In this document: piece by piece, positions 17,057 to 27,505 of the stretch
Layout of the letters: each line of letters opens with the position of its first letter
How positions within the stretch are numbered: the first letter of the stretch is position 1
Origin: Vibrio sp. PID17_43
Lineage (GTDB): Bacteria; Pseudomonadota; Gammaproteobacteria; Enterobacterales; Vibrionaceae
Direction of reading: 5' to 3'
DNA: 64,000 nucleotides
Assembly (NCBI RefSeq): GCF_002608565.1
Contig: NZ_LIXM01000003.1
Coordinates: 174,710 to 238,709 of the forward strand
Program-made: the position numbers and the translations under genes
Notes under the pieces: model-generated
What the model was told of the DNA's origin: nothing
What the model saw: only the letters and a program-made list of their open reading frames with translations
The model's database searches: none

Positions 17057-18267
17057 TAAACCTTTCCATTTACCTTATCGCAAATGTACTCTCCGATTGG
17101 CATGGCAGATGTGGCTGCTGGCGATGGCGCATTACATACGTGTAGACTTCTTGCGCTCTCTGCGAATAGGAAGTCATGCACCAAGGTTCCATCAGAAAGA
17201 ACCGCTTGCGCACGGATTCCTGCTGGGTAAGGTTTAAGATCCTCCACTTGAATACTTGGGCAATATTTATTGACCCGCTTTAGATACCCTGATTTCCACC
17301 ATGAGTTTTTGAACTCATCCAAGCCCGTTTTAAGATGCTTTTGCGTGACTTTCCAAAAACCCGGGAAGCTGAGCATTTTCAATGTATCGTGCAGGCTGAA
17401 ATTTACTTTCCCGTATCCTTCTCGCTTCCAGCCCAGCACCGCATTTGGCCCCACAGTGACCGAGCCATCAATCATGCGTGTCAAATGAACACCTAAGAAT
17501 GGTAAATCAGGATCAGGGATTGGATAGATAAGATGATTCACTACGTGGTCATGTTTGCTGTCTAGGCGATAGTATTCACCACGATACGGAATGATTTGAA
17601 AATCGGTAGGGATACCCATCATCTTCGTCATGCGATCAGCCATCAAGCCACTGCATGTGACCAAAAACTTGGCGTTCAGGTGCATGGTTTTTCCATCAAG
17701 AGTACAAGTAATTTGCACTTCTTCGCCTTGCTCTTCTATCGCGATAACTTCTGTCTTCAAGCTCACATGTCCACTGAGCTTTTGGAACTCTTTTACCATC
17801 TGCCCTGTCACCAAACGATAGTCGACAATACTGGTCGCTTTAACGTAAATCGCACCTAAACCGGTGATGTGCGGCTCAGCCGATTTCAGTTGTGCTTTGT
17901 CAAGCAGTTCTACCTCGATACCGTTGGTAAGACAACGCTCATAAAGGGCGTTCATGCGATCAACTTCCTGCTCATTGGTTGCGACCAAAAGCTTGCCGCA
18001 ATTCTCAACTGGAATATCGTGCTTCGCACAAAAAGAGAGGGTTCGCTCTACACCACGCTTACAAAAATCGGCTTTCAAACTGCCCGGTGCGTAGTAAACG
18101 CCAGCATGAATCACCCCACTATTGTGTCCGGTTTGGTGCTGAGCAAAATCAGCTTCTTTCTCGACTAACAAAATAGAGCAGTCTGGGTAACGTTGCTGCA
18201 ATTGCCACGCAGTAGAAACACCGACAATACCGCCACCAACAATAATGTAGTCATAGACAGGTTTCAT
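17056..18267 (-). CDS. lhgO: L-2-hydroxyglutarate oxidase
   Basis: A 403-residue FAD enzyme of the DAO family (LhgO/YgaF) that oxidises L-2-hydroxyglutarate to 2-oxoglutarate, passing electrons to the quinone pool. The N-terminus YDYIIVGGGIVGVSTAWQLQ is the FAD-binding fold, followed by QTGHNSGVIHAGVYYAPGS, the family hallmark, and YRGEYYRL; the C-terminal GIRAQAV block is present. The start at 18267 is chosen for its GAGAGG ribosome-binding site; a start at 18279, overlapping the permease TGA, is possible. It is the last gene of an operon with a TRAP permease and a TAXI receptor, suggesting that the transporter brings in its substrate or a precursor. Confidence 0.9.
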   Translation of the reverse strand: MKPVYDYIIVGGGIVGVSTAWQLQQRYPDCSILLVEKEADFAQHQTGHNSGVIHAGVYYAPGSLKADFCKRGVERTLSFCAKHDIPVENCGKLLVATNEQEVDRMNALYERCLTNGIEVELLDKAQLKSAEPHITGLGAIYVKATSIVDYRLVTGQMVKEFQKLSGHVSLKTEVIAIEEQGEEVQITCTLDGKTMHLNAKFLVTCSGLMADRMTKMMGIPTDFQIIPYRGEYYRLDSKHDHVVNHLIYPIPDPDLPFLGVHLTRMIDGSVTVGPNAVLGWKREGYGKVNFSLHDTLKMLSFPGFWKVTQKHLKTGLDEFKNSWWKSGYLKRVNKYCPSIQVEDLKPYPAGIRAQAVLSDGTLVHDFLFAESARSLHVCNAPSPAATSAMPIGEYICDKVNGKV

Positions 18268-18275
18268 ACGGCCTC

Positions 18276-20399
18276 TCATAACACCGAAAGTTGAGATTGT
18301 TGTAATTTGAACTTACGACCACTGTAAACAAAAATTGCGACAAAGACAGTGCAACAAGCCACACGAACCAAGATGGGAATATCTGGCCACACTAATAGCG
18401 TACCCGATGCCAGCAAAACAAATCTGAGCAAGAGATTCAGAGGCCCTTCTAGATACCCCTCTATCGCACCGATGAGCGAGTAAGTACCAATGATCGCAAA
18501 AAAGCCAACGGTTAGTACAGAGGTCACATCCCAACTTACTAAACCGGTATAGGCAATGAGTAATGGAACGAGATACAAGCCTTTAGCAATCTTCCATGCC
18601 ATTAGGCCTGTGCGCATCGGCGGCGTTTTGGCAATCGTCGCGGCAGCAAATGCAGTCAAACAAACCGGAGGCGTTACATTGCTGTCTTGTGATAGCCAGA
18701 AAATGATCAGGTGCGCGGCCAACAATGCTAACCCTACTGCCTCGATACCCAAACTTTGCTCTAGCAGAGTTTCCATAAAGTCAGCGGGCACAAGCGCGAC
18801 CATTTCTTTTGCAGTTTCTAATGCCATTGGTGCATTCAAGAGTTCCAACTTATCAGGCGCCACAAGCATAAAAATCGCTTTTGCTTGCTCTGGCAATTGG
18901 CCCGATATCATCAGCTCGAGTAATTGATTTTCGGCGATCAATTTATACAGAGCAGGTGCAGAAAGCGTCCCCAATACAATGTATGCGGCCGTTACTGGTA
19001 AGCCCATCCCAAGAACCAAAGACGCCAGAGCAATCAATATCAACATGATAAACAAGTCCCCATTTGCCCATCCATCAATCATCAGTGAGAAGGTGTTCCC
19101 AATACCGGTTGTACTGATCACATTGATCACCAAACCGATGCCCACCAGCAACACCGCCGTCGTGGCCATATTTTTCGCGCCTTGAGAGAGCGCTTCGATG
19201 ATCGCTTTCGGGCCCATCTTATGCTCTTTAGAGAACCAAGATGCCACCACCACAGAAATAATGGAAAGTCCTGCGGCATACGTTGGCGTGAAGCCTTGTA
19301 TCAGTAGCGTGACGAGAACGACAAGTGGAATCAGATTGTGCCATCCACGGATAAGCACCTTAACTAGCGATTCTTCACTCGTCGTGATTTTCTGTACGCC
19401 ACTGCGTTTTGCTTCGATGCGAACGAAAAAAGCGACCGATAAAAAATAAATCAACGCAGGCACAAACGATACTGCGATGATATCCACATAAGGGATTTGC
19501 GTGTAAGACGCCATAATGAACGCCCCAGCCCCCATTATTGGTGGCATAAGCTGCCCACCCGTTGATGCCGCCGCTTCGACGCCTGCTGCAAAACGGGAAG
19601 GAAAACCAGCTTTCTGCATAAGAGGGATACTAATAACACCGGTTGATACGGTATTGGCAACACTAGAGCCAGAAACCGAGCCCATCAAACCAGAGCCAAT
19701 GACCGCAATAAAGCCCGGACCACCGATGATTTTGCCAGCAGCTGCACGAGCCACATTGATGATGTAATCCCCCACGCCAGAACGGACTAAAAACGCACCA
19801 AAGAGGATGAACATAAACACGAACGTCCAGCTAATGCGAGAAATGGAGCCAAACATCCCTTCAGAAGAATAAAAACTGCGGTAAAGCAAGGTTTCCATGC
19901 TCAAACCGGGGAAATGAAAAATTCCCGTCGCCCATTTCCCCCACAGCACAACATAGCTCAAACACACCACAATCAGCACCGGAATAAACCAGCCCATTGT
20001 GCGACGGATCAGCTCAATCACGATGAGAATGGCCATGATGGCAAATACCCAGTCACTAGTCACAAACTTCACGCCACGTTCATACAAGGCATCTTCAGCA
20101 AAAGGAATATAGATCAAACAAGCGATCGCGCCCAATGCAATCAATACGTCTACCGCCAAGGCCATTTTGCTCTGTCTAAGAGAGATATGAGCCGGGTACC
20201 AAAGCGCACAAATCACGGCAAATCCCGCGAAATGGGTGGCGGAGATCCACAACTCTGGTAGCGTCGATAAGGTGTTAAACCAGATATGCAAAATAGAAAG
20301 TACGACACCAAACACCGTAATGGTGGTGGTCACCCATGGGAAGTCACTGCGAGTGGGTAGCTCAAATTTCTGCAATCCCTTTTCAATTGAGTCGCTCAT
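18276..20399 (-). CDS. TRAP transporter fused permease (4TM/12TM type)
   Basis: A 707-residue polytopic inner-membrane protein in which the small (DctQ-like) and large (DctM-like) TRAP subunits are fused, as is usual for TAXI-type systems. About 16-18 hydrophobic helices are visible. Typical large-subunit segments are GLMGSVSGSSVANTVSTG and AASTGGQLMPPIMGAGAF, plus LGMGLPVTAAYIVLG and SNVTPPVCLTAFAAA in the second half. Transport is driven by the Na+ or H+ gradient with a periplasmic receptor. It follows the TAXI receptor gene after 154 bp and runs into lhgO with an ATGA overlap. Substrate inferred from lhgO: a C5 dicarboxylate such as 2-hydroxyglutarate. Confidence 0.92.
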   Translation of the reverse strand: MSDSIEKGLQKFELPTRSDFPWVTTTITVFGVVLSILHIWFNTLSTLPELWISATHFAGFAVICALWYPAHISLRQSKMALAVDVLIALGAIACLIYIPFAEDALYERGVKFVTSDWVFAIMAILIVIELIRRTMGWFIPVLIVVCLSYVVLWGKWATGIFHFPGLSMETLLYRSFYSSEGMFGSISRISWTFVFMFILFGAFLVRSGVGDYIINVARAAAGKIIGGPGFIAVIGSGLMGSVSGSSVANTVSTGVISIPLMQKAGFPSRFAAGVEAAASTGGQLMPPIMGAGAFIMASYTQIPYVDIIAVSFVPALIYFLSVAFFVRIEAKRSGVQKITTSEESLVKVLIRGWHNLIPLVVLVTLLIQGFTPTYAAGLSIISVVVASWFSKEHKMGPKAIIEALSQGAKNMATTAVLLVGIGLVINVISTTGIGNTFSLMIDGWANGDLFIMLILIALASLVLGMGLPVTAAYIVLGTLSAPALYKLIAENQLLELMISGQLPEQAKAIFMLVAPDKLELLNAPMALETAKEMVALVPADFMETLLEQSLGIEAVGLALLAAHLIIFWLSQDSNVTPPVCLTAFAAATIAKTPPMRTGLMAWKIAKGLYLVPLLIAYTGLVSWDVTSVLTVGFFAIIGTYSLIGAIEGYLEGPLNLLLRFVLLASGTLLVWPDIPILVRVACCTVFVAIFVYSGRKFKLQQSQLSVL

Positions 20400-20518
20400 C
20401 TCTTACTCCAAGCTCAAAGGCGTGTGTGGCTACCCGAGGTTACATTCGACTCAAAGGCCACTAAATCCTGCTGCCTTTTGTTCCATCTCAGAAAGTTCAA
20501 AACCTAAAGGCGGGCGAA

Positions 20519-20546
20519 AGTGCCCCAAGCTTCTACTCGGGGCAAA
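20519..20546 (-). other. Intercistronic hairpin between receptor and permease genes
   Basis: GCCCC at 20522-20526 pairs with GGGGC at 20539-20543, 11 bp after the receptor stop codon (minus strand). There is no T-run, so it is more likely an RNA-stabilising or partial attenuating element; such hairpins are common where a binding protein must be made in excess over the permease. Confidence 0.4.
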
Positions 20547-20553
20547 GTGGGCA

Positions 20554-21564
20554 CTATTGCACTATCAATGATGATGGGACATCAACGCCCATTTCTTTGT
20601 AGTAACGGACAGCACCTGGGTGTAGAGGCACTGGCAAACCAGCAATCGCCTTTTCAATCGCCATTGCTTTGGTCGCTTTGTGGATGCCTTGTAGGAATGG
20701 TAAATTTTCGTAGACCGCTTTCGTTAGCTGATAAACGTCTTCTTCCGAGATGTCGTCACGCACAGCAAGGAAATTTGGTTGAGCAATGGTTGTGATTGGC
20801 TTATCCAAACCGGGATAAGTGTTAGCAGGGATCTCGTACTTGGTCCAAAGGTTATAAGTACCATTCGCCTCTTTGATTTGCTCATCGGTAAACGAAAGAA
20901 TAGAGATATCTTTACCTAATGCCGCAAAGGCTTGAGTCACGGCACCAACAGGTACACCTGCTGGCGTATTCATACCATCGATAGTACCGTTTTGTAGTGC
21001 ACTCGCACTACCACCATAGCCCATAAATGCAAGGTTGAATTTTTCAGGGTCAACGTTTAAACCTTTCATGATCTGGCGACCTGAGTTTTCTGTCCCAGAG
21101 TTCTTCTTACCAATAGAGAACTTCTTGCCGTCTAAGTTATTTAGGTCAGTAACTGTGCCTGTTGTAGCGAACTCAGTTCGAACAATAAAATGTTCAACGT
21201 TCTGCCATAACATAGAAACTGAACGCAACTGATCTTGGCGACCGCTTTTCGCGTAAGGACCTTCACCAGACCATGCCCAAGCGCCGTACAGCCCCTGAAG
21301 AATAGCGAATTGTGCTTCGTTCTCATTGAGCAATTTTACATTTTCACCAGAGCCCGCAGAGCTAATTGCAGATAAAGAAAAGTGGTGCTTGGGTGCCAAT
21401 TTCACTTTGCTCAACGTGGCAAGTGCGACACCCACTGGGTAGTACGTGCCACCTGTTGATGCAGTGGCAAGAATGTAGCTACGCTCTTCCGCCGCAGCAT
21501 TAGCAGCAATACCAAAAGAAGTTACTGCAACAGCCAGAGCCTTAACCAGCTTGTTCATTTTCAT
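20554..21564 (-). CDS. TAXI-family TRAP transporter solute receptor
   Basis: A 336-residue periplasmic binding protein of the TAXI type. Residues 1-23 are a signal peptide (LVKALAVAVTSFGIAANAAA). The mature N-terminus SYILATASTGGTYYPVGVAL carries the TGGTYYPVG hallmark; LKTIxG-like LDGKKFSIGKKNSGTENSGR and GYGGSASALQNGTIDGM follow. It delivers solute to the fused permease encoded next. Start at 21564 (MKMNKLV) with GGAGAG nearby; a longer frame reaching 21603 has no signal-peptide logic. First gene of the operon with the permease and lhgO. Confidence 0.93.
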   Translation of the reverse strand: MKMNKLVKALAVAVTSFGIAANAAAEERSYILATASTGGTYYPVGVALATLSKVKLAPKHHFSLSAISSAGSGENVKLLNENEAQFAILQGLYGAWAWSGEGPYAKSGRQDQLRSVSMLWQNVEHFIVRTEFATTGTVTDLNNLDGKKFSIGKKNSGTENSGRQIMKGLNVDPEKFNLAFMGYGGSASALQNGTIDGMNTPAGVPVGAVTQAFAALGKDISILSFTDEQIKEANGTYNLWTKYEIPANTYPGLDKPITTIAQPNFLAVRDDISEEDVYQLTKAVYENLPFLQGIHKATKAMAIEKAIAGLPVPLHPGAVRYYKEMGVDVPSSLIVQ

Positions 21565-22140
21565 TATTACTCTCCGTGTAGTCGTTTTGCGATTGAAGTT
21601 CACACTATGCTAAATACTAATTAACAACAAACCACCTTAGGCAATTCTGCTTCAATCTTATAAGTCATTATTTTAATTGAATTACTTAATAGCATACGGG
21701 ATAAGCAAAAATCCGCTTATTTACCATTAAACTGATAAGCAATATTTTGCCTATTTATAGGTGCGCTTTTTCCATTTTACTTCTCAAAAAGTTAATGAGT
21801 TGTGATCGATAAGAGATAATCCCCCAATAGCGAATGAGAATTTTTTGCCAATTATGATGATAAGGTGAAAACCACTAAGTAAACGTCTTGGCAACAAGAA
21901 GTTAAGGCGCAATGCCCTAGCTTGTTTATTTGATAAACATCGACACTAGCAAAAAACACTAAAGACTGAGCTAAAAATCACCAGAACATAGAGTGTTAAT
22001 GAAATGAAAAGTCATATAGTCCAACTTATAACCTAGCGTCCAGTTCAATCCACCACTTCATAAACATACATCAACCAGATCAGCTTATTTTCTACTGCAG
22101 GGTTGTATCCATACCCCTATGTTGCTACGGTATCAGCACA
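21565..22140. other. Intergenic region without a recognisable gene
   Basis: About 575 AT-rich bases between the divergent TAXI and brnQ units. No open frame of interest, no RNA gene and no repeat was seen. It must hold the promoters for both directions; none stands out enough to mark. Confidence 0.6.
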
Positions 22141-22170
22141 CCAAGGTAAACGTATTCCTTGGTATTTTTT
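22141..22170 (+). terminator. Terminator-like hairpin just before the brnQ leader peptide
   Basis: CCAAGG (22141-22146) pairs with CCTTGG (22157-22162), then TATTTTTT. No gene ends here on the plus strand, so it is either an attenuator in a longer brnQ leader or a leftover. Confidence 0.5.
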
Positions 22171-22188
22171 CGCCATTAAGGATCACCC

Positions 22189-22284
22189 ATGCCAGCAACT
22201 GCGCAATTACAATTTGCTTTAAAACGCCCATCAGGCGTTGCTGCTACGATCCTCCTGCTCTCTCTGGAACAGATTCAGAGCTGA
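22189..22284 (+). CDS. Putative leader peptide upstream of brnQ
   Basis: A 31-codon frame with AAGGA six bases before the ATG and stop TGA at 22282-22284. Its C-terminal part reads GVAATILLLSLEQIQS, with a run of Ile-Leu-Leu-Leu-Ser-Leu encoded by ATC CTC CTG CTC TCT CTG. Clusters of Ile/Leu/Val codons are the signature of attenuation leaders of branched-chain amino acid genes, and the next gene is a branched-chain amino acid transporter 108 bp away. The stop codon lies in the first of two mutually exclusive hairpins. I know of no description of a brnQ leader peptide; the role is inference. Confidence 0.6.
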   Translation: MPATAQLQFALKRPSGVAATILLLSLEQIQS

Positions 22285-22329
22285 CAGGCGATTTCTAAAA
22301 ATTCTGTCAGTTTGAGAAGAAGCTGACGG
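22281..22329 (+). promoter_or_regulatory. Alternative RNA hairpins between leader peptide and brnQ
   Basis: Three segments can pair in two exclusive ways: CTGACAG (22281-22287) with CTGTCAG (22304-22310), or that same CTGTCAG with CTGACGG (22323-22329, one G-U pair). The leader's TGA lies in the first segment, so ribosome position would choose the fold. No U-run follows, hence translation or Rho-dependent control is more likely than a classical terminator. Confidence 0.5.
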
Positions 22330-22392
22330 GAACACTTCATACTCTCCCCATTCCTTTCAGTTTCTTCCAAGTGAAACGTAAGAGGAATAACC

Positions 22393-23701
22393 ATGTTAAG
22401 CGCACGCAATATCGCTGCTTTAGGCTTTATGACTTTCGCCATGTATTTAGGCGCAGGTAACCTTATTTTCCCCCCCATTTTTGGGTTACCAGGCGGGTGA
22501 GCACTTTCTCAGTGGAATGTCTGGCTTCCTCTTAACCGGTGTTGGTCTACCAGCAATGGCACTCGTGATAGTGGCTATCGTCAATGGTTCCGACAAGTTA
22601 ACCGCAGCTCTGCCTAAATCCTTGGCAACCAGTTTTTGGGTGATGGTGTTTATCGTGATTGGCCCTGCATTCGTGATCCCACGAGCCATTACCGTCGCTT
22701 ACCAATTTAGCTTCGCGCCCATGTTTGGCGACGCCGCTTTAGTGCCTTTCACCATCGCGTTCTGTGTAATCACCATTTTGTTCGCGCTTTACCCAGGTAA
22801 GTTGATCGATAACTTGGGGAAAGTTCTGACGCCAGCATTGATGGCAATCCTAGTGACAATATCGATCACGGCTTTGGTTTACCCTGCAGGTGAACTCACA
22901 CAAGCAAGTGGTCCATACATCAATGGCGCTTTTGCTGAAGGCTTAACGCAAGGTTACATGACCATGGACGCGCTAGGTTCAATCGGTTTTGGTTGGATCA
23001 TCTTCCGTGCTATTCGCAGCATGGGGGTGGACTGCCCGAAAGCAACGGCGAAGTACACGCTTATCGCCGCATTGATGTACGCCATCGCAATGGCATTTGT
23101 CTACACCTCATTGGCTTATATTGGCTCGACTAGCTCGTACTTAGGTTTCGAGTTTAGCAACGGCGGTGACATCCTAACGGCATTCACTTTTAATCACTTC
23201 GGTGCGTTTGGTTCACTATTGCTAGGTGCCGTAATGATACTGGCATGTTTGACCACAGCGATTGGTGTCACCACTGCGGGCAGCGAGTTCTACGACAACA
23301 CGTTTAGCAAAGTGAGCTACAAAGGTGGCGTGATCACGACCATGGTATTGGCAGGGTTGATCGCTAACGTAGGCCTTGAGCAGCTACTAGCCATCACATT
23401 GCCAACGGTTGTGGCACTTCATCCAGTCGCGATTGCGTTGATGATCATGGCGCCTATACGTAACAAGATGTCACAGATGATGGTTGTCGTAACCGTGTTT
23501 ACCGCGCTGGCATTTGGCTGCGTAGATGCATTGCACATCCTCGGTTGCATGCCAGAAGCAGCAAACCAATGGCTAGATAATAACATGCCGCTATATCACT
23601 ACTTTACAAGCTGGATTGTGCCCACTGTAGTAATCGTCTGCATGAGTATCTTAGCCTACAAATCTGAACAAAAAATCCTACTGGCAAACTCTACACGTTA
23701 A
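22393..23701 (+). pseudogene. brnQ: Branched-chain amino acid transporter BrnQ, frameshifted near the start
   Basis: ATG at 22393 (AGAGGAA upstream) starts [20 protein letters not shown] then IFPP, the normal BrnQ N-terminus, but the frame stops at a TGA (22498-22500). The rest of the protein ([20 protein letters not shown] to the stop at 23701) is intact in the next frame. Removing one base, most simply from the run of seven C at 22470-22476, restores a 435-residue protein with [12 protein letters not shown], the usual size. BrnQ is a Na+-coupled inner-membrane symporter for Leu, Ile and Val with about 12 helices. The break may be a mutation, reversible slippage, or a sequencing error; a shortened protein from TTG at 22481 would lack helix 1. 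Confidence 0.88.
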
Positions 23702-23712
23702 GCCATTACCAC

Positions 23713-23742
23713 AGAAGCCCACGGAAAGGGCTTCTTTCTATT
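23713..23742 (+). terminator. Terminator after brnQ
   Basis: AGAAGCCC (23713-23720) pairs with GGGCTTCT (23728-23735) followed by TTCTATTT. Confidence 0.75.
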
Positions 23743-23865
23743 TAGCTGTAAAGTGTCATCGGTCCAAGACAACGGAAACGAATTAGTCTAAGATAGCGAA
23801 CATTTACTGCAAATAAGTAAAGGATTAATAACTACTTAGTCACTATGCTAGGATGGCAAGGCAAC

Positions 23866-25068
23866 ATGGACAACTTTTCTTTAGATATAAGAACGCTCAA
23901 TTTCACCATTATTCTTTTCTCTTGTATCTACTCTATTGGACTCATGTTCTACCAATACAGCCAACGTAAAATTCCGGGGCTCACGTGCTTCGCTATTTCA
24001 CTGTTGTTCATTGGTGCTGGCCCAATGTTGCTAAGTTTTCGAAACGGCGTATCCGATTGGGTCACTGTCGTTGCCTCAAATACCATCATATTGCTAGGCT
24101 TCTTACTCACATTATATGGGGTGAGTGTGTTCCGCGCTTACTCACTCAAAGTCGCGAATTGGTTAACGGTCGCTTTGCCCATCGCAAGCGGGCTAACCTA
24201 TTATTTCACCTTTCACGTCCCGTCTATTCGTATGCGAATTATTGTCATTAGTATCTATTTGTCTACAGTAACACTCGCAAGTGCTGTTGCAATGATGAAA
24301 GGGGAAAACAATGATCATCGACTGCCAATGATTGGTATGGCAACTTCTCTATGCGGGTTCAGCATTTTCATGGCCGCACGGGTCATTTGGTCTCATTTCG
24401 ACGTAGAGCTCACCAGTTTCATGACAGCAGGGCTTATCCACCAGCTCACCTTCTTATTCAGTATCTGCCTGGTTGTGTCGATGAGTTTTTGTATGCTTTG
24501 GCTCATCAATGCACGTCTACTCACCTCAATTAAAGAACTTTCCGCTCAGGATGCCTTAACGGGGCTGTTAAACCGTCGGGCAATGGAAGGTGTCATTCCT
24601 GAGATCGTCGAAAAAGCCAGATTAAAACAAGAACATCTCAGTATCATCATGACTGATATCGACAATTTCAAGCACATTAATGATGCCTGTGGTCATCTGT
24701 CGGGTGATGAAACGATAGTGAAAGTGGCCAAGCTAATGACAAGGTATTTACCACCTTCAGCTCAAGTAATTCGCTTTGGTGGGGATGAATTTATGATAGT
24801 ACTGCCATGTCATACCGCAACTCAGGCGGCTGCCCATGCAGAAAAGCTAAGAGAGTTGGTGAGAACCGAACCTTGCTTCGAGAATAGTCCAAAGCCTGTT
24901 ACCATGAGTTTTGGTGTTGCTCAAAAGGATAAAACTGAAAGCTTGCACGATGTGATTTCACGCTCAGACCACGCCCTATATCACTCCAAAAAACAAGGCA
25001 GAGATAAAGTCACCGTACTCTCTACAGAAGAAGAGTTTGGCCGACCTTTTTACCAACAAAGTGCGTAA
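23866..25068 (+). CDS. Membrane diguanylate cyclase with 7TM-type N-terminal region
   Basis: A 400-residue inner-membrane protein. Residues about 1-210 contain six or seven hydrophobic helices without a large periplasmic domain; the linker then leads to a complete GGDEF domain with DALTGLLNRRAME, DIDNFKHINDACGHLSGDE and IRFGGDEFMIVL. The RxxD inhibition site five residues before the motif is absent (PSAQ instead), so the enzyme may lack product inhibition. It makes cyclic di-GMP. Start at 23866 is chosen for the AAGG just upstream; an ATG at 23845 in the same frame is also possible. It stands alone between brnQ and the broken regulator genes. Confidence 0.85.
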   Translation: MDNFSLDIRTLNFTIILFSCIYSIGLMFYQYSQRKIPGLTCFAISLLFIGAGPMLLSFRNGVSDWVTVVASNTIILLGFLLTLYGVSVFRAYSLKVANWLTVALPIASGLTYYFTFHVPSIRMRIIVISIYLSTVTLASAVAMMKGENNDHRLPMIGMATSLCGFSIFMAARVIWSHFDVELTSFMTAGLIHQLTFLFSICLVVSMSFCMLWLINARLLTSIKELSAQDALTGLLNRRAMEGVIPEIVEKARLKQEHLSIIMTDIDNFKHINDACGHLSGDETIVKVAKLMTRYLPPSAQVIRFGGDEFMIVLPCHTATQAAAHAEKLRELVRTEPCFENSPKPVTMSFGVAQKDKTESLHDVISRSDHALYHSKKQGRDKVTVLSTEEEFGRPFYQQSA

Positions 25069-25490
25069 CTAACTGGTGTAATCAGAACGGTTCAGACCAA
25101 ACTTGTGCATCTTTTGATTGAGCGTTCTATGAAGTAAATCCAACTCTAACATCACACCAGCAATACCGCCCTGATGCCTAACCAACGTATCGTGCAAGAT
25201 TTTACGTTCAAAGTTATGCAGTTGAATCGCAAGTGGTACACCAGACTGTGCTGCCTCGGTCGTTGACGAGGGACGGCTAGATAGTACTTCCATCACCGAA
25301 ACCGTATCATCCAATACAAACCGCATCGCCACGTTTTGCAACTCACGCACGTTACCCGGCCATGAGTAAGCGCCTCACTTAATGCTTGGCTCACCACCTT
25401 ATTCTGCCGAGCAAAGTGCTTAAAGAAAATCAGCGAATCCTCTTCCCTCTCTCTCTGTGGTGGCAAATAGATCTGTGCAACAATGAGACG
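25069..25490 (-). pseudogene. C-terminal remnant of a sigma-54-dependent response regulator (DctD/NtrC type)
   Basis: The minus strand reads RLIVAQIYLPPQREREEDSL and a helix region, then, after a one-base frame change near 25370, WPGNVRELQNVAMRFVLDD and a Fis-type helix-turn-helix (LDLLHRTLNQKMHKFGLNRS) ending at 25069. This is the last third of the AAA+ domain plus the DNA-binding domain. Receiver domain, Walker A and GAFTGA loop are missing. The 5' end is fused near 25490 to a sensor-kinase fragment running the other way. Two lesions make it non-functional. Confidence 0.88.
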
Positions 25491-25494
25491 TTCC

Positions 25495-25848
25495 CCAGAT
25501 TTACCCAATATCATGGGCGAAGCGAACAGATTGCTTCAGGTGTTAGGAAACCTGATCTCTAACGCATTAAATGCGATGAAAAATACAGAAAGCTCGCAGC
25601 TAAACCTTATCGTGACTCCAACCAATAATCAGGTAGAGTTGCTCATTAGTGACAATGGCTGTGGCGTATCGGATGAGCTGCTAGAATCGATGTTTGAACC
25701 CTTCCAGGCCTCGAAGAAAATTGGTGAAGGCTTAGGATTGGGATTCGTGATCACCGCAAACAATATGCGCGATATGAACGGGCAAATTACCGCACATAAG
25801 AATAAACAAAATGGATTGACCTTCACCTTATTGTTCAAATCGGCGTGA
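25495..25848 (+). pseudogene. C-terminal remnant of a sensor histidine kinase (HATPase domain)
   Basis: The frame contains GEANRLLQVLGNLISNALNA (N box), ISDNGCGVSDELLESMFEPF (G1 and F boxes) and GLGLGFVITANNMRDMNGQI (G2 box), ending at 25848. It is the ATP-binding domain of a DctB-like kinase with no His-containing dimerisation domain and no sensor. It abuts, head to head, the minus-strand sigma-54 regulator fragment; a short open frame starting at 25483 would not make a working kinase. Confidence 0.85.
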
Positions 25849-25982
25849 ATTTCTATCGATTACAAAATCATCATTAAAAATAGGCATCCCCGCTGTTTGA
25901 GAAAAGCACGATCTCAATACAAGAATCCCTCCTTGACCTATACTATTCTCTAACACTGAAAACATACACTACAAAACAATAA

Positions 25983-27386
<1,404 letters not shown>

Positions 27387-27459
27387 TCTTACTGAAATAT
27401 AAAGTGCCATTTCTTTAAACTAAAAGCTTTAAGTGACAACTGAATCATTGAAACTAACC

Positions 27460-27488
27460 AAGCCCTGCAAACGCAGGGCTTTTCTTAT
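27460..27488 (+). terminator. Terminator after the GH1 gene
   Basis: AAGCCCTGC (27460-27468) pairs with GCAGGGCTT (27473-27481), followed by TTTCTTATT. Confidence 0.85.
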
Positions 27489-27505
27489 TCTCGCCATTCA
27501 GTCGA

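Noticed and set aside
22141..22170. End of an unseen gene before the brnQ leader
   Set aside because: The hairpin has terminator form, but no coding frame or RNA-like structure ends there; kept only as a terminator-like element.
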